From: Armatimonadota bacterium
Lineage (GTDB): Bacteria; Armatimonadota; Fimbriimonadia; Fimbriimonadales; Fimbriimonadaceae
NCBI GenBank assembly: GCA_037138755.1
Contig: JBAXHT010000003.1
Span: 248,001 to 312,000 of the forward strand
Reading direction: 5' to 3'
Length of the DNA: 64,000 nt
Shown here: piece after piece, positions 51,837-62,114 of the stretch
How positions within the stretch are numbered: position 1 is the first letter of the stretch
How the letters are laid out: each line of letters opens with the position of its first letter
Position numbers and translations under genes: made by a program
Notes under the pieces: model-generated
Seen by the model: only the letters and a program-made list of their open reading frames with translations
Told to the model about the DNA's origin: nothing
The model's database searches: none

Positions 51837-52694
51837 ATGGCAACGCTCAAGCAGATTCGTCAGCGCATCCGCGCCGCTAAGAACATCCAGCAAATCACGA
51901 AAGCGATGAAGCTGGTTGCCGCCGCGCGCCTCAAGAAGGCGACGGATCGGGTTTTGGAAGCTCGACCTTACGCCGACAAGCTCAAGGACATCATGACCAG
52001 CATGTCGGCGTCGGGCGCTTTGCCTCCGCACTCATTGCTGACCAACCGCGAAGTCCAGAACATTCTCGTCATCGTCATGACCTCCGACCGAGGCCTGGCG
52101 GGTGGCTTCAACACCTCGATTCTTCGAAAAGGAACCGAGTTTGCGAAGCAGAATGAGGGCAAGGGCGTTAAGATTCTTGGCTACGGTAAGAAGGCTAACA
52201 TCTTCTTCGCAAAGCGCGGCTATGACATGGTCGAAACCTTCTCGGCTCCTTCGGCCGGAGCTCGACTTGAGGACGCTATTGCGATCACCAAGAAGGCTCG
52301 GACGATGTTCGAGTCGGGCGAGGTTGATGCGGTTTGGGTCATTTACTCCAAGTTTGTCTCTGCTGTAAAGCAGATTCCAACTGTCGTTCAGTTGCTTCCA
52401 ATCGAAGCTCCTTCGGACGTTGAGACGTCTGGCGGTGAAGTAGCTTTCGAACCATCTGCGGATGTCGTCCTTGACATCCTCCTTCCCCGCTACTTCCAGA
52501 CCTTGGTTTGGCAGTCGATGCTCGAGTCCACGGCCTCAGAATTCGGTGCTCGAATGAGCGCGATGACCGCCGCCACCGACTCGGCCGGAAAGATGATCCA
52601 CACTCTCACCCTCAAAGCCAACCGCGAGCGCCAAGCCGCGATCACCAAGGAAATCTTGGAAGTTGTTGGTGGTGCCGAAGCTCTAAACGGCTAA
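51837..52694 (+). CDS. atpG: ATP synthase F1 subunit gamma
   Basis: 285 residues, the central rotor shaft. N-terminal helix LKQIRQRIRAAKNIQQITKAMKLVAAARLKKA and C-terminal helix MSAMTAATDSAGKMIHTLTLKANRERQAAITKEILEVVGGAEAL are the family signatures. Starts directly after the atpA stop. It is the last gene of the plus-strand block and is followed by an intrinsic terminator. Confidence 0.95.
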   Translation: MATLKQIRQRIRAAKNIQQITKAMKLVAAARLKKATDRVLEARPYADKLKDIMTSMSASGALPPHSLLTNREVQNILVIVMTSDRGLAGGFNTSILRKGTEFAKQNEGKGVKILGYGKKANIFFAKRGYDMVETFSAPSAGARLEDAIAITKKARTMFESGEVDAVWVIYSKFVSAVKQIPTVVQLLPIEAPSDVETSGGEVAFEPSADVVLDILLPRYFQTLVWQSMLESTASEFGARMSAMTAATDSAGKMIHTLTLKANRERQAAITKEILEVVGGAEALNG

Positions 52695-52713
52695 GATCCA
52701 CAATCACAGAATC

Positions 52714-52748
52714 AAGCTCTTGCATTATTGCAGGAGCTTTTTTATTAA
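52714..52748 (+). terminator. intrinsic terminator after atpG
   Basis: An 11 bp stem with one G-U pair (AAGCTCTTGCA at 52714-52724 with TGCAGGAGCTT at 52729-52739), loop TTAT, then TTTTTATT. Ends the atpZ-G unit before the TPR gene. Confidence 0.88.
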
Positions 52749-52812
52749 GCGATTCTCTTGAATCGAATCAAATCTCTACCTCTCTTTGTATCCGAGGCAT
52801 TAGAATGTGTGG

Positions 52813-55647
52813 ATGTTATCTACCATCGCTGCCACGTTTTTGATGAGCCGCGCCGAGCTTATCCCCGGAAGAGAACTAGCGGCGAAGTTGAACAAACTGG
52901 ACTCTCCGGATTTCTCAAATGTAGAAGGTGTATACAAAGAATATCAGCAGTTAGAGCGTAGGGTGGCATCATTCCCATCCCGGCAGGGCAACCTGGAGCC
53001 AAACGCGGCGGCTGAAGAGTGGATAGGCTTGCTTAACAAATCACTGACTTTGAAGGGGTATTCGGACAACTCCCTTCCCGAGAAGCTTGTTGGCTTGCTT
53101 CCAAGACCTGAAGCTTGGCCCCGACTCAGTGAGTTATTGCGAAAGCACTTTGGTTCGAGGACTACCCCGAGGGCAGTTGGACTCAGTGTTCTTGCCGAGC
53201 TACTTTCGGGGACGCCTCAAACACAAAAAGCAGCTTTAGCGAAACTTGCTCCGATAGGAAAGGGCTCTGGCAGCCAGTACTTGAATTCCACCCTCACAAC
53301 TTTGAAGCAAGCGCTTGCGGCTCGGAATGGTGATCACGCCACAGCACTGCGCCTCATGCTCGAACTCGCCGATGCCGGAACATCCTATGTTTATGTCGAT
53401 GATCGTGTTTGGGATGCGGCTGCTCCAAACCAAGAATCACTCATCAAGAACCTTCTGATGAAGTCCAAGACGCCAGTCATGTTCGGGCTCATCGATCCAA
53501 AGCGGAATTCCGAGGTGAGTCGGTGGGCTCTTGAAACGGCTCCAAAGCACCGGGTTGCGCAATGGGGTTTGGTACACCAGGTTGATCAAGGCTCTCTATA
53601 TAAAGCGATTGCTGCTAGATTTAGTCCGTTTTCAAATGATTCGACACGAGTCAATTCTTCGGGACTCGCGGCTCGATCGCTCTATATCCTTGGACTTGCT
53701 GATCGAGGAGCAAAGAAGGAGGCATTTCAGGGTGCGGGCGATGGTTCAAGCCTGATGTTTGATCCAGCTCGATTGGAGGGATTAGGCGTCAAGAACGTAG
53801 CGGCCGTCCGAGAATTTGTACGCGAACTAGCTCTCGCCCACCCCTCGAAGAAATTGCTGTCTTACTATTCACAGCTTGCGAGGGGCGAGGAAGCTAACAG
53901 TCAGTTTGATACAGATGTTCGGTCGCTGCGGGGAAAGAAGGGGATCTCGGTTCAGGTGAAATCAGAAGCGGATCAACTATACATCAAGAGTTTGATGCGT
54001 AGAGACGAACTTGAAAAGGCCGCCACCGAGCTAAAACGATTCGCGGGGTCCATCAAAAAAGCTGATCAGCCGACTCAGCAATTCATTGAATCGACAGCCA
54101 CGATTCTCGCCACACAGCTAGGCAAGCCTCAACTTCTATCTCTCGTGAAGTCGACGAAGGACTTGGAGCGGATCTCAAGCGGATACCCAAAGAGCGACCT
54201 GTTGATCAAGCAGAAGAAGTTTCCTGAGGCTCAAGCTGCTGCGCTTACAGAATTCGCGGCTCTTCAGCAACGGGGTGACTGGGGACGTGATCAACTCATC
54301 GTTACACTCATCAAAATCTACGAGGCCTCTGGAAGGTACGCCGATCTGGTCACGTTTGCTCAGGCGGTTGAATGGAGTAACGCGGAGAGTTTTCTCGGCA
54401 CCTATGGCGACTTCTTTTATCAAGGTAGGCCAATGGATTCCTCACCCGATTCACCGCTGAGATTCGGGGAATTCTGCTTAAAGGCGGGTCGGCTCGACCT
54501 GGCCGCGATAATAGCCAAACATTCATTGCGTTCAGAGGTAGCGGATGACGGTGCTTACTCATTGCTCACTAGAGCGGAGAAAGCGAGCTCAATCCCGTTC
54601 TTGGAAAAACTTGCCGAGACTTTTCCTTACGAAGAACGACCCGTCATCTGGAAAGCAAAAGTCTTGTTCGAGGCAGGAAAACTCGATGAAGCTCTCGCCA
54701 CCATCCAGTCAGCCATCGACATTGATCCTTCGGACGGGGAGACCGGGCCTGGAAAGCGCATGTACGGATACTCAGTCTTTGCCGACATCCTTGAGGCAAA
54801 AGGCGACAAAGAGAAGGCAGAGTTCTTCCGTGGAGCCGTCAAGGCAATCCGATTGAGCGAACAGGCTGACGCGCTCTTGAGAGATGGTCTAGAGACTCGA
54901 GCTCTTCGCAAGTACGAGGCGGCATTGGAACTCTTCTCCGGCGCTTATTGCATCCAAAGCCGTCTTGCAGTGCGCCTCGCCGAAGCAGGAAAGATGGATG
55001 AGGCGAAGGAGCACTACCGTGCGGCCTATGAGCTGATGTCGAGCAGTTTTGGTTACGTAGAAACGCACTGCTTTGGGTGCGAGCATGTTTTTGAGGGTGA
55101 GACGCAACAGGCTCTTGCAGAAGAGATTTTCCAGCGCCAACTAGACACCAACCCTGCCCGCCCGCAGAATCACTATTTACTGGGCTATTTGCGTGAAGAG
55201 CAAGGTCGCATTCCGGAGGCAATTTCATCCTATCGAACCGCGATCAAACTTGCACCTAAGTATCTTAACGCGATACTTAGGCTTGCGAATCTGCTGAAAC
55301 CAGCCCCGGAGAATCGAGCAGAATTAGAATCGCTCGCCTCAGCGATCGCGAAACTGCAACCAGCTACGAAGATGAGCTACAACTCCGAAACCCCAGATTA
55401 CGCGGAGCTTTACAGGCAGGTGGACAAGATCTACAGTCTTTTTGGATCGACTGGCACCATCGCTGAAGCATTGGGATTCAAGAGTCGATCCCCGGAAGAT
55501 CGGTATTTCTATACTAGTTACGTAAACTATGTCCTCGCTCCGGGAGCTGCTATCGCCCAGACACGAACCTTTCAAGCACTGGGAAGCTTCATCCAGGCCG
55601 GCGCGTACGCACGGGGCACGACTTTCCTCGACTACTCGTCGAGATAA
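52813..55647 (+). CDS. large TPR-type repeat protein, possibly exported
   Basis: 944 residues. The N-terminus (LSTIAATFLMSRA) is a weak signal. Helical throughout; recognisable tetratricopeptide units occur toward the end, for example AKVLFEAGKLDEALATIQSAIDIDPSD (near 620) and LGYLREEQGRIPEAISSYRTAIKLAPKYLNAILRLANLL (near 800). Two close Cys residues (HCFGCEH, near 757) could bind metal. TAGAAT (52801-52806) ends 6 nt before ATG 52813. It lies between the two halves of the atp locus; no direct functional link is visible. Confidence 0.75.
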   Translation: MLSTIAATFLMSRAELIPGRELAAKLNKLDSPDFSNVEGVYKEYQQLERRVASFPSRQGNLEPNAAAEEWIGLLNKSLTLKGYSDNSLPEKLVGLLPRPEAWPRLSELLRKHFGSRTTPRAVGLSVLAELLSGTPQTQKAALAKLAPIGKGSGSQYLNSTLTTLKQALAARNGDHATALRLMLELADAGTSYVYVDDRVWDAAAPNQESLIKNLLMKSKTPVMFGLIDPKRNSEVSRWALETAPKHRVAQWGLVHQVDQGSLYKAIAARFSPFSNDSTRVNSSGLAARSLYILGLADRGAKKEAFQGAGDGSSLMFDPARLEGLGVKNVAAVREFVRELALAHPSKKLLSYYSQLARGEEANSQFDTDVRSLRGKKGISVQVKSEADQLYIKSLMRRDELEKAATELKRFAGSIKKADQPTQQFIESTATILATQLGKPQLLSLVKSTKDLERISSGYPKSDLLIKQKKFPEAQAAALTEFAALQQRGDWGRDQLIVTLIKIYEASGRYADLVTFAQAVEWSNAESFLGTYGDFFYQGRPMDSSPDSPLRFGEFCLKAGRLDLAAIIAKHSLRSEVADDGAYSLLTRAEKASSIPFLEKLAETFPYEERPVIWKAKVLFEAGKLDEALATIQSAIDIDPSDGETGPGKRMYGYSVFADILEAKGDKEKAEFFRGAVKAIRLSEQADALLRDGLETRALRKYEAALELFSGAYCIQSRLAVRLAEAGKMDEAKEHYRAAYELMSSSFGYVETHCFGCEHVFEGETQQALAEEIFQRQLDTNPARPQNHYLLGYLREEQGRIPEAISSYRTAIKLAPKYLNAILRLANLLKPAPENRAELESLASAIAKLQPATKMSYNSETPDYAELYRQVDKIYSLFGSTGTIAEALGFKSRSPEDRYFYTSYVNYVLAPGAAIAQTRTFQALGSFIQAGAYARGTTFLDYSSR

Positions 55648-55699
55648 AGAAATGGTGAGCAGAGATCGGTCACAGCCCACCGCCATGTAAACTTAACGA

Positions 55700-55918
55700 A
55701 TGAGCACACGGCTGAACCCTGAAGGAATTCCTCGGAATCAGTTGTTGTATGCCCTCGGAAACCGGGAGATGGTGGCTTTTCGGCGGAAGATGGACTCTTG
55801 CTTTCTGTGTTGCCGGCCGGATGTGAATGAGGCGGGACTCTGTCGCTACTGCTACTCGGCGCTGGATACGCCGGAGATTCAGGCGGCGGTTCGGTGGACG
55901 AGCGGAGTTGGACCTTGA
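55700..55918 (+). CDS. small zinc-finger-like protein
   Basis: 72 residues. CFLCCRPDVNEAGLCRYC gives two Cys pairs (CxxC, then CxxC), suggesting one structural zinc. No family recognised. TAAACT (55688-55693) ends 6 nt before the ATG, and no Shine-Dalgarno site is present. Its end overlaps the next gene by 25 bp. Confidence 0.6.
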   Translation: MSTRLNPEGIPRNQLLYALGNREMVAFRRKMDSCFLCCRPDVNEAGLCRYCYSALDTPEIQAAVRWTSGVGP

Positions 55919-56694
55919 GCCCGGCGGGGTTCTTCGTCACCGCGGTTTTCGTCGCGCTGGGATTCGTCGTCTCTCGATACCTCAGCAGCCGCAAAGGCAA
56001 GTACCTCGCCCATGTCGAATACTGGGTTCTGAGCCCGATAACGAAGCTCCCCGATCTGACCGAGACGATGGCGGCGGTGATGCAAAGCCCGGGAATTAGC
56101 CCGGCTGAAGGGCTTCTGTTCTCAGACATCAGATTCAAAATCGGACTGATTTTGGCGAACAAGAACAAGAATGCCGAGTTGTTGACTCGGATTGACTACC
56201 GAGATGCGTTTGCCAGATCGGGGAGCGCGATTCGGATTCAGTACAGTAGCGAGACGAAGTTGGACGCAAAGAAACACTTGCAGTTTTGCGTTCATGTTGC
56301 TGGTGCGCTCGCCACTCAGGTCGGGGCTCTGAGCATCCTAGATGTGGTGGCGGATCGGCTCTGGTCGACACCAGAGTTTCAGCAATTCCTGGGAAAGCGG
56401 AATCAGGCAACGGATTTTGAAGACCACGTTAGGATCGAGGAAGCGAGCGATTCTACATTCATAGTTCGTGGTCTTCAAAAGGTTGGAGTCCCTGATCTTC
56501 ACACTTACCCTGTAGAAAAAGACAAGCTCTTGCTAGCTAAGAATATCCTTGATCGCTACGCCCGGGCCTCATGGGAGAAAATGGAACCTTTGACTGAGCC
56601 GATCGAGGAATACGGAGACGAGTTCATCCTTCTCAGAACGCCGCAAAAACCTGGTAGCGAATCGGCCCGCCTTCTACGCCGCCAATCGAAGTAG
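55894..56694 (+). CDS. membrane-anchored protein of unknown function
   Basis: 266 residues from GTG 55894. One N-terminal helix (PAGFFVTAVFVALGFVVSRYL, about 10-30), then a cytoplasmic alpha/beta region of about 230 residues with no family I recognise. Some order is seen in HVAGALATQVGALSILDVVADRLW and GLQKVGVPDLHTYPVEKDKLLLAKN. It is coupled to the upstream Cys-rich gene by a 25 bp overlap, which suggests the pair works together. Confidence 0.65.
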   Translation: MDERSWTLSPAGFFVTAVFVALGFVVSRYLSSRKGKYLAHVEYWVLSPITKLPDLTETMAAVMQSPGISPAEGLLFSDIRFKIGLILANKNKNAELLTRIDYRDAFARSGSAIRIQYSSETKLDAKKHLQFCVHVAGALATQVGALSILDVVADRLWSTPEFQQFLGKRNQATDFEDHVRIEEASDSTFIVRGLQKVGVPDLHTYPVEKDKLLLAKNILDRYARASWEKMEPLTEPIEEYGDEFILLRTPQKPGSESARLLRRQSK

Positions 56695-56736
56695 GCTGTG
56701 CTAAAATGAAACCTCAAGTAGATTGAAAGGTTTTCC

Positions 56737-57618
56737 ATGTCTAGGCTTCACACAACTCTCTCCATCGCGGCATTAGGTCTTCTCTCTTCGATTGCGAGCG
56801 CACAGTTCGCGGCCTCCGCCTCCGGACCGATCAACTCGTTCGGATATCTGGGAAATCCTGCGAACGGTAGCTTCACCCGGACCTATTCTGGACCAAGCAC
56901 AATTTTCACGTCTTTGGCCTTTTCGGGAAGGTTGACCAGTGTTGCAGGGGCGACTTGGGAGAGCGACTCGTTGTGGAACGTTACCGGAACCGGAGTAGGT
57001 CCAGGCTACCAGCTCATGCCGTCTGGAAACGGCCCCTATTCGGCACCAGTTGATATTAATGTCTCAACCAAGGGCTTGTTCTGGTTCCAGGGTGGAGCAT
57101 CAGTGAACTTCGGCGCATTTCAAGACAGCAATGCACCGAATACCGTCCAGGCGAGCTGGACCAACGTTTCTTTCAACTATAGCAACTCCATCTCTCATGT
57201 CGCCAGCCTTGGTACGTTTGTAAATCCGAGCTCTCTTACGTTCGATACCAATGGAAGTACAGGGATTTCGGACACGCACATCGCCCTCTACACTGCTTCG
57301 GGAACCAAACTTTTTGAAGACGACGATAGCGGTACTGATCTGCTGAGTTCGATTTCAACGACGAATCTGGCTCATGACAACTACATCCTCGTCATTGGGA
57401 GCTTCCAAAGTACGTTTGCGGATGGCTTTGCAATTCCTGGAGTCGATTCGCTGAACTATGGTGCTTACAATCTTAACGTCAATGGTTCCAGCGTCGGCAC
57501 CGGGACAATCGCTGCGGGAGAGTTTAAGACGTATTCCTTCCAAGTGGTACCAGAGCCAGGAACAATGGCTGTTGTTGGGCTCGGGGTAGCGGCACTCCTC
57601 CGACGCCGACGCAAATAA
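56737..57618 (+). CDS. PEP-CTERM anchored surface protein
   Basis: 293 residues. Signal peptide ending in IASAQ (about residue 22), a Ser/Thr/Gly/Asn-rich beta-sandwich body with NPSSLTFDTNGST and TSGTKLFEDDDSGTD-like turns (DVUA0089 or pre-peptidase type), then the sorting signal VPEPGTMAVVGLGVAALLRRRRK at the end. The signal directs processing by an exosortase (not in this window) and usually goes with exopolysaccharide. Start ATG 56737 has GAAAGG at a normal distance, with TAAAAT further up, so this gene is leadered. Confidence 0.88.
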   Translation: MSRLHTTLSIAALGLLSSIASAQFAASASGPINSFGYLGNPANGSFTRTYSGPSTIFTSLAFSGRLTSVAGATWESDSLWNVTGTGVGPGYQLMPSGNGPYSAPVDINVSTKGLFWFQGGASVNFGAFQDSNAPNTVQASWTNVSFNYSNSISHVASLGTFVNPSSLTFDTNGSTGISDTHIALYTASGTKLFEDDDSGTDLLSSISTTNLAHDNYILVIGSFQSTFADGFAIPGVDSLNYGAYNLNVNGSSVGTGTIAAGEFKTYSFQVVPEPGTMAVVGLGVAALLRRRRK

Positions 57619-57629
57619 TGCGACTGTCT

Positions 57630-57672
57630 AGCAACAACAAAGCGAGTTCGACGAACTCGCTTTGTTGTTGCT
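57630..57672. terminator. bidirectional terminator, 20-bp-class palindrome
   Basis: A near-perfect palindrome: the arm at 57630-57650 pairs with the arm at 57652-57672 (AGCAACAACAAAG against CTTTGTTGTTGCT at the outer ends). It separates the PEP-CTERM gene from convergent atpC and probably ends both transcripts. Confidence 0.8.
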
Positions 57673-57684
57673 TCTGGAGAGTCG

Positions 57685-58095
57685 TTACTTCCCTGCTTTC
57701 GCGGCACGAATCCGAGCGGTTGCTCGCTCGATTTCGGTGATCGCGTCTTCGGACGCAATTGTGGAATCTTCGCCTCGAAGAGCCTTTCGGGCTTCTTCAA
57801 GGGTCTTTTCTGCTTCGCTGACATCAAGGTCTGAAGCAAGTCGTGCTTCATCGGCAAGAACAGTCACCTTGGAAGAGTCGACTTGAACGAACCCACCGCC
57901 AACGTAGACATGGTTTCGGTTACCGTTCTCATCAAGAAACTCGAGAATTCCGGGCTTCAACGCAGAGACGACTGGAACGTGACCAGCCCAGACGCCAAAG
58001 TAGCCGTCCACGCCGGGCGCGATGACCGACGTGGATTGAGCCGCGACCACTTCGCGGTCTGGAGCTACGACTGACAGTTCAAATGTGCTTGCCAT
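57685..58095 (-). CDS. atpC: ATP synthase F1 subunit epsilon
   Basis: 136 residues. N-terminal beta-sandwich (FELSVVAPDREVVAAQSTSVIAPGVDGYFGVWAGHVPVV) and C-terminal helical hairpin with SEAEKTLEEARKAL. It regulates ATP hydrolysis by contact with gamma and beta. It follows atpD by 8 bp. Confidence 0.92.
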   Translation of the reverse strand: MASTFELSVVAPDREVVAAQSTSVIAPGVDGYFGVWAGHVPVVSALKPGILEFLDENGNRNHVYVGGGFVQVDSSKVTVLADEARLASDLDVSEAEKTLEEARKALRGEDSTIASEDAITEIERATARIRAAKAGK

Positions 58096-58103
58096 GAGGG
58101 TAC

Positions 58104-59858
<1,755 letters not shown>

Positions 59859-59862
<4 letters not shown>

Positions 59863-60464
59863 GCCTTTACAATTGCTCCTTTGAGTTTCTTCAAAGTTTC
59901 AATTTGATCGGGCGAAAGAACCTTTTCAATCGCTTCCATCGCGTTAGCTCGCAACTTTCCGCGCTTCACCGTGAGTTCCTCGGGGCTGGTGACTCCGGCT
60001 TGTTGAAGGTCGCCCATCTGGTCAAGAAATTCTTGATGGTAGGTCTTGATTTGAGTCTTCTGTTCGGAAGTGAGCTTAAGCTCGGCAGCGTAGGCTTCGT
60101 TAAGGATCGTGATGGGGGGGCCAAATTGTAGGTCAAGCTCCCTCAGACGCTGCTTCTGCTCGGCCGTAAGAGCGGCGTCAACTTGCTTAGTGAGCTTCGA
60201 GCTTTCGGCATCAACCTGCGCCTGCAGGTCTTCGATCGACCCTCCCGAGAATCCGCCCCCCATCATCCCATTGATGGTCGCTCGGTAGTCCTGATCAACT
60301 CTCTTGACCATTGCGACCTGTTCATCGGTGAGCTTCAGCTCCTTTTGTACGACCTTCATCGAAAGAATCCCCACTGGACTCTTGGCATGGATTCGCATTT
60401 GTGCGTTTGCGACAACGGCTACCCCGAGGAGCGCGGCGGCAACGGCGAGTTTGAGAAGTTTCAT
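59859..60464 (-). CDS. Spy/CpxP-like exported protein
   Basis: 201 residues. Signal peptide MKLLKLAVAAALLGVAVVANAQ; two similar helical halves with LTxxQ motifs: KLTDEQVAMVKRVDQDYR, LTAEQKQRLRELD, LTSEQKTQIKTYH and LSPDQIETLKKLKG. Proteins of this pattern are periplasmic chaperones or metal-responsive stress proteins in other bacteria. AAGAG is close to the ATG. The protein at 31162 ends with a similar domain. Confidence 0.8.
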
Positions 60465-60502
60465 CTCTTGTACTGAGCGACCAGTACCTTCAAAGGTTGA
60501 GC

Positions 60503-60537
60503 AAAAAAGAGCCTCGCACAATTCGGGCGAGGCTCTT
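60503..60537 (-). terminator. intrinsic terminator of glnA
   Basis: On the minus strand AAGAGCCTCGC, a 9 nt loop, GCGAGGCTCTT and then TTTT. It lies 24 bp after the glnA stop. Confidence 0.9.
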
Positions 60538-60560
60538 CGGAAGCGGACGTCCGCCTTTGG

Positions 60561-62000
60561 TTAGAACTTGCCCCAGAGGTACTGGTTGGTGACCTCGTGG
60601 TGATAGATGATCTCGCCCGTCTTTACTCGGGTCCCGAGCTCTTTCGGGCTGCGCTCAGCCGCGGCGAGCTTGCGGTCGATATACTTCTCCTTATTGTCTT
60701 CGCCCAAAAGCTCTGACATGAACACCGACTGCTTCATATGCCGGATGGCATCGTAGATGTTGTCTGGGAGGAAGCGAGTTCGTGTTCGGCGTGTCTCGCT
60801 GGTGATCTTCTCGGTCATCGGACCTTCGAGTCCGGTTCGGAGAAGGGTGTAGAACGCGAGGTACGCGTTCGCATCGGGAGCAACCGTTCGGCACTCGACA
60901 CGAGCCGACTTGGCGTTGCCAAGCGGAATTCGGATCATGCTGGTTCGGTCGACTGCGCTCGACTTGATCTGGTTCGGAGCTTCGTAGTGAGGATCTAACC
61001 GTCGATACGAATTAACGCTGGCGTTCAGGATCAAGCAGATGTCGTTCGCACTGTTAAGGATTCGGTCGACGAAGTCGATTGCCATTGGGCTAAGCCCGTC
61101 CTCACCCTTGGCGTCATGGAACAGGTTCTTGCCGCTCTTGTCCGAGATCGACATGTTTGTGTGCATTCCGCTTCCGTTGATACCGACCATTGGCTTTGGC
61201 AAGAAGCTAGCCGTGAGGCCCATTGTGCTTGCAATCTGCCGTGCGGTTAGCTTGTAGAGCTGGATTTGGTCAGCGGCGATGACAGCATCGCTGTACTTGT
61301 AGTTCAGCTCAAACTGGCTTGGTGCCACTTCGGGGTGGTCTTTCTCGTTTTCGAAACCAAGGGCGCGCTGAGCTTCAGCGAGTCGGTCGATAAATGTCCT
61401 CAACTTGTCATTGGGAAGCGAGTGGTAGTAGCCACCGCTTGAGACGACCTGGAATCCTGCTGCACTTGAGAAGTTTTGCTCGGCGTTAAGGCCCTCAAAA
61501 AGAAACCCTTCGACCTCGACGGCAATGTTGAAGTGCCAGCCGTTCTTCTTCACTTGGTCGTCGGCGTACTCCTTCAAGAGTCCTCGGAAGTCGGAGCCGT
61601 AAGGCTTCCCTTCTCGGTCTTGAATCAAACCGAAAACGATAACCTTTCCTGGTCCGAAAACGTCGGACGGAAGCCAGCGGAACGAGCCCCAGTCGATGGC
61701 AAGCCGAAGATCGGACTCGCTCACGACGCTAAAACCTCGGATCGAGGAGCCATCAAAGGTGAGATTGTCGTGGCTCGAAAGGAGGAACTTCTTATCGTAG
61801 TCCAGCATGTGGAAGCGGCCTTCGAGGTCGCTAAAGCAGACGGTGACCGCCTTGATCGCCTTCTCCTTTTCGAGATAAGCAAGGTAGTGCTTCTCAAGAT
61901 CCGCTACGGGCACGCGGTCGAGTTGCTTCTTCTTGGCTTCTAGGTTGAGCTCTTCGAGCTGGTCGTAAGGAATTTCGAGAAATGTTCGGAGTTCCGCCAT
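60561..62000 (-). CDS. glnA: glutamine synthetase, type I
   Basis: 479 residues; makes glutamine from glutamate, ammonia and ATP. Motifs: beta-grasp domain with DGSSIRGF near residue 85, KPMVGINGSGMHTN (ATP-binding signature), LGNAKSARVECRTVAPDANAYL and a C-terminal DNIYDA segment where the adenylylation Tyr would be. The arginine-binding stretch reads SSAVDRTSMIRIPLG. ATG 62000 begins the family N-terminus. The promoter has TTGTTA and TAAAAT with an 18 bp spacer; TAAAAT ends 9 nt before the ATG, leaving a very short leader or none. An inverted repeat covers the spacer. Confidence 0.95.
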   Translation of the reverse strand: MAELRTFLEIPYDQLEELNLEAKKKQLDRVPVADLEKHYLAYLEKEKAIKAVTVCFSDLEGRFHMLDYDKKFLLSSHDNLTFDGSSIRGFSVVSESDLRLAIDWGSFRWLPSDVFGPGKVIVFGLIQDREGKPYGSDFRGLLKEYADDQVKKNGWHFNIAVEVEGFLFEGLNAEQNFSSAAGFQVVSSGGYYHSLPNDKLRTFIDRLAEAQRALGFENEKDHPEVAPSQFELNYKYSDAVIAADQIQLYKLTARQIASTMGLTASFLPKPMVGINGSGMHTNMSISDKSGKNLFHDAKGEDGLSPMAIDFVDRILNSANDICLILNASVNSYRRLDPHYEAPNQIKSSAVDRTSMIRIPLGNAKSARVECRTVAPDANAYLAFYTLLRTGLEGPMTEKITSETRRTRTRFLPDNIYDAIRHMKQSVFMSELLGEDNKEKYIDRKLAAAERSPKELGTRVKTGEIIYHHEVTNQYLWGKF

Positions 62001-62009
62001 TGCACCTAC

Positions 62010-62039
62010 ATTTTAGCGTTAATTTGTCCGAATTAACAA
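62010..62039 (-). promoter_or_regulatory. glnA promoter with internal inverted repeat
   Basis: Minus-strand TTGTTA (62039-62034), 18 bp spacer, TAAAAT (62015-62010). The spacer and -35 edge hold GTTAATT (62018-62024), TGTCCG, AATTAAC (62031-62037), a 7-6-7 inverted repeat. A factor bound there would cover the promoter. The regulator is unknown. Confidence 0.6.
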
Positions 62040-62062
62040 TAATCTCAAAAACATAAACAATA

Positions 62063-62094
62063 AACCCGTACATCACTGATGCGACGCACGGGTT
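62063..62094 (-). terminator. terminator after pdhB
   Basis: On the minus strand AACCCGT (62094-62088) pairs with ACGGGTT (62069-62063), with an inner CATCA/TGATG stem, then TATTGTTT. It sits 20 bp past the pdhB stop and upstream of the glnA promoter. Confidence 0.75.
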
Positions 62095-62114
62095 TTCAAT
62101 CCAAGATCGCGGAG

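Noticed and set aside
55632-56168. 178-residue minus-strand open frame
   Set aside because: It overlaps the two plus-strand genes at 55700-56694 and is Ser/Pro/Thr-rich with no start signal.
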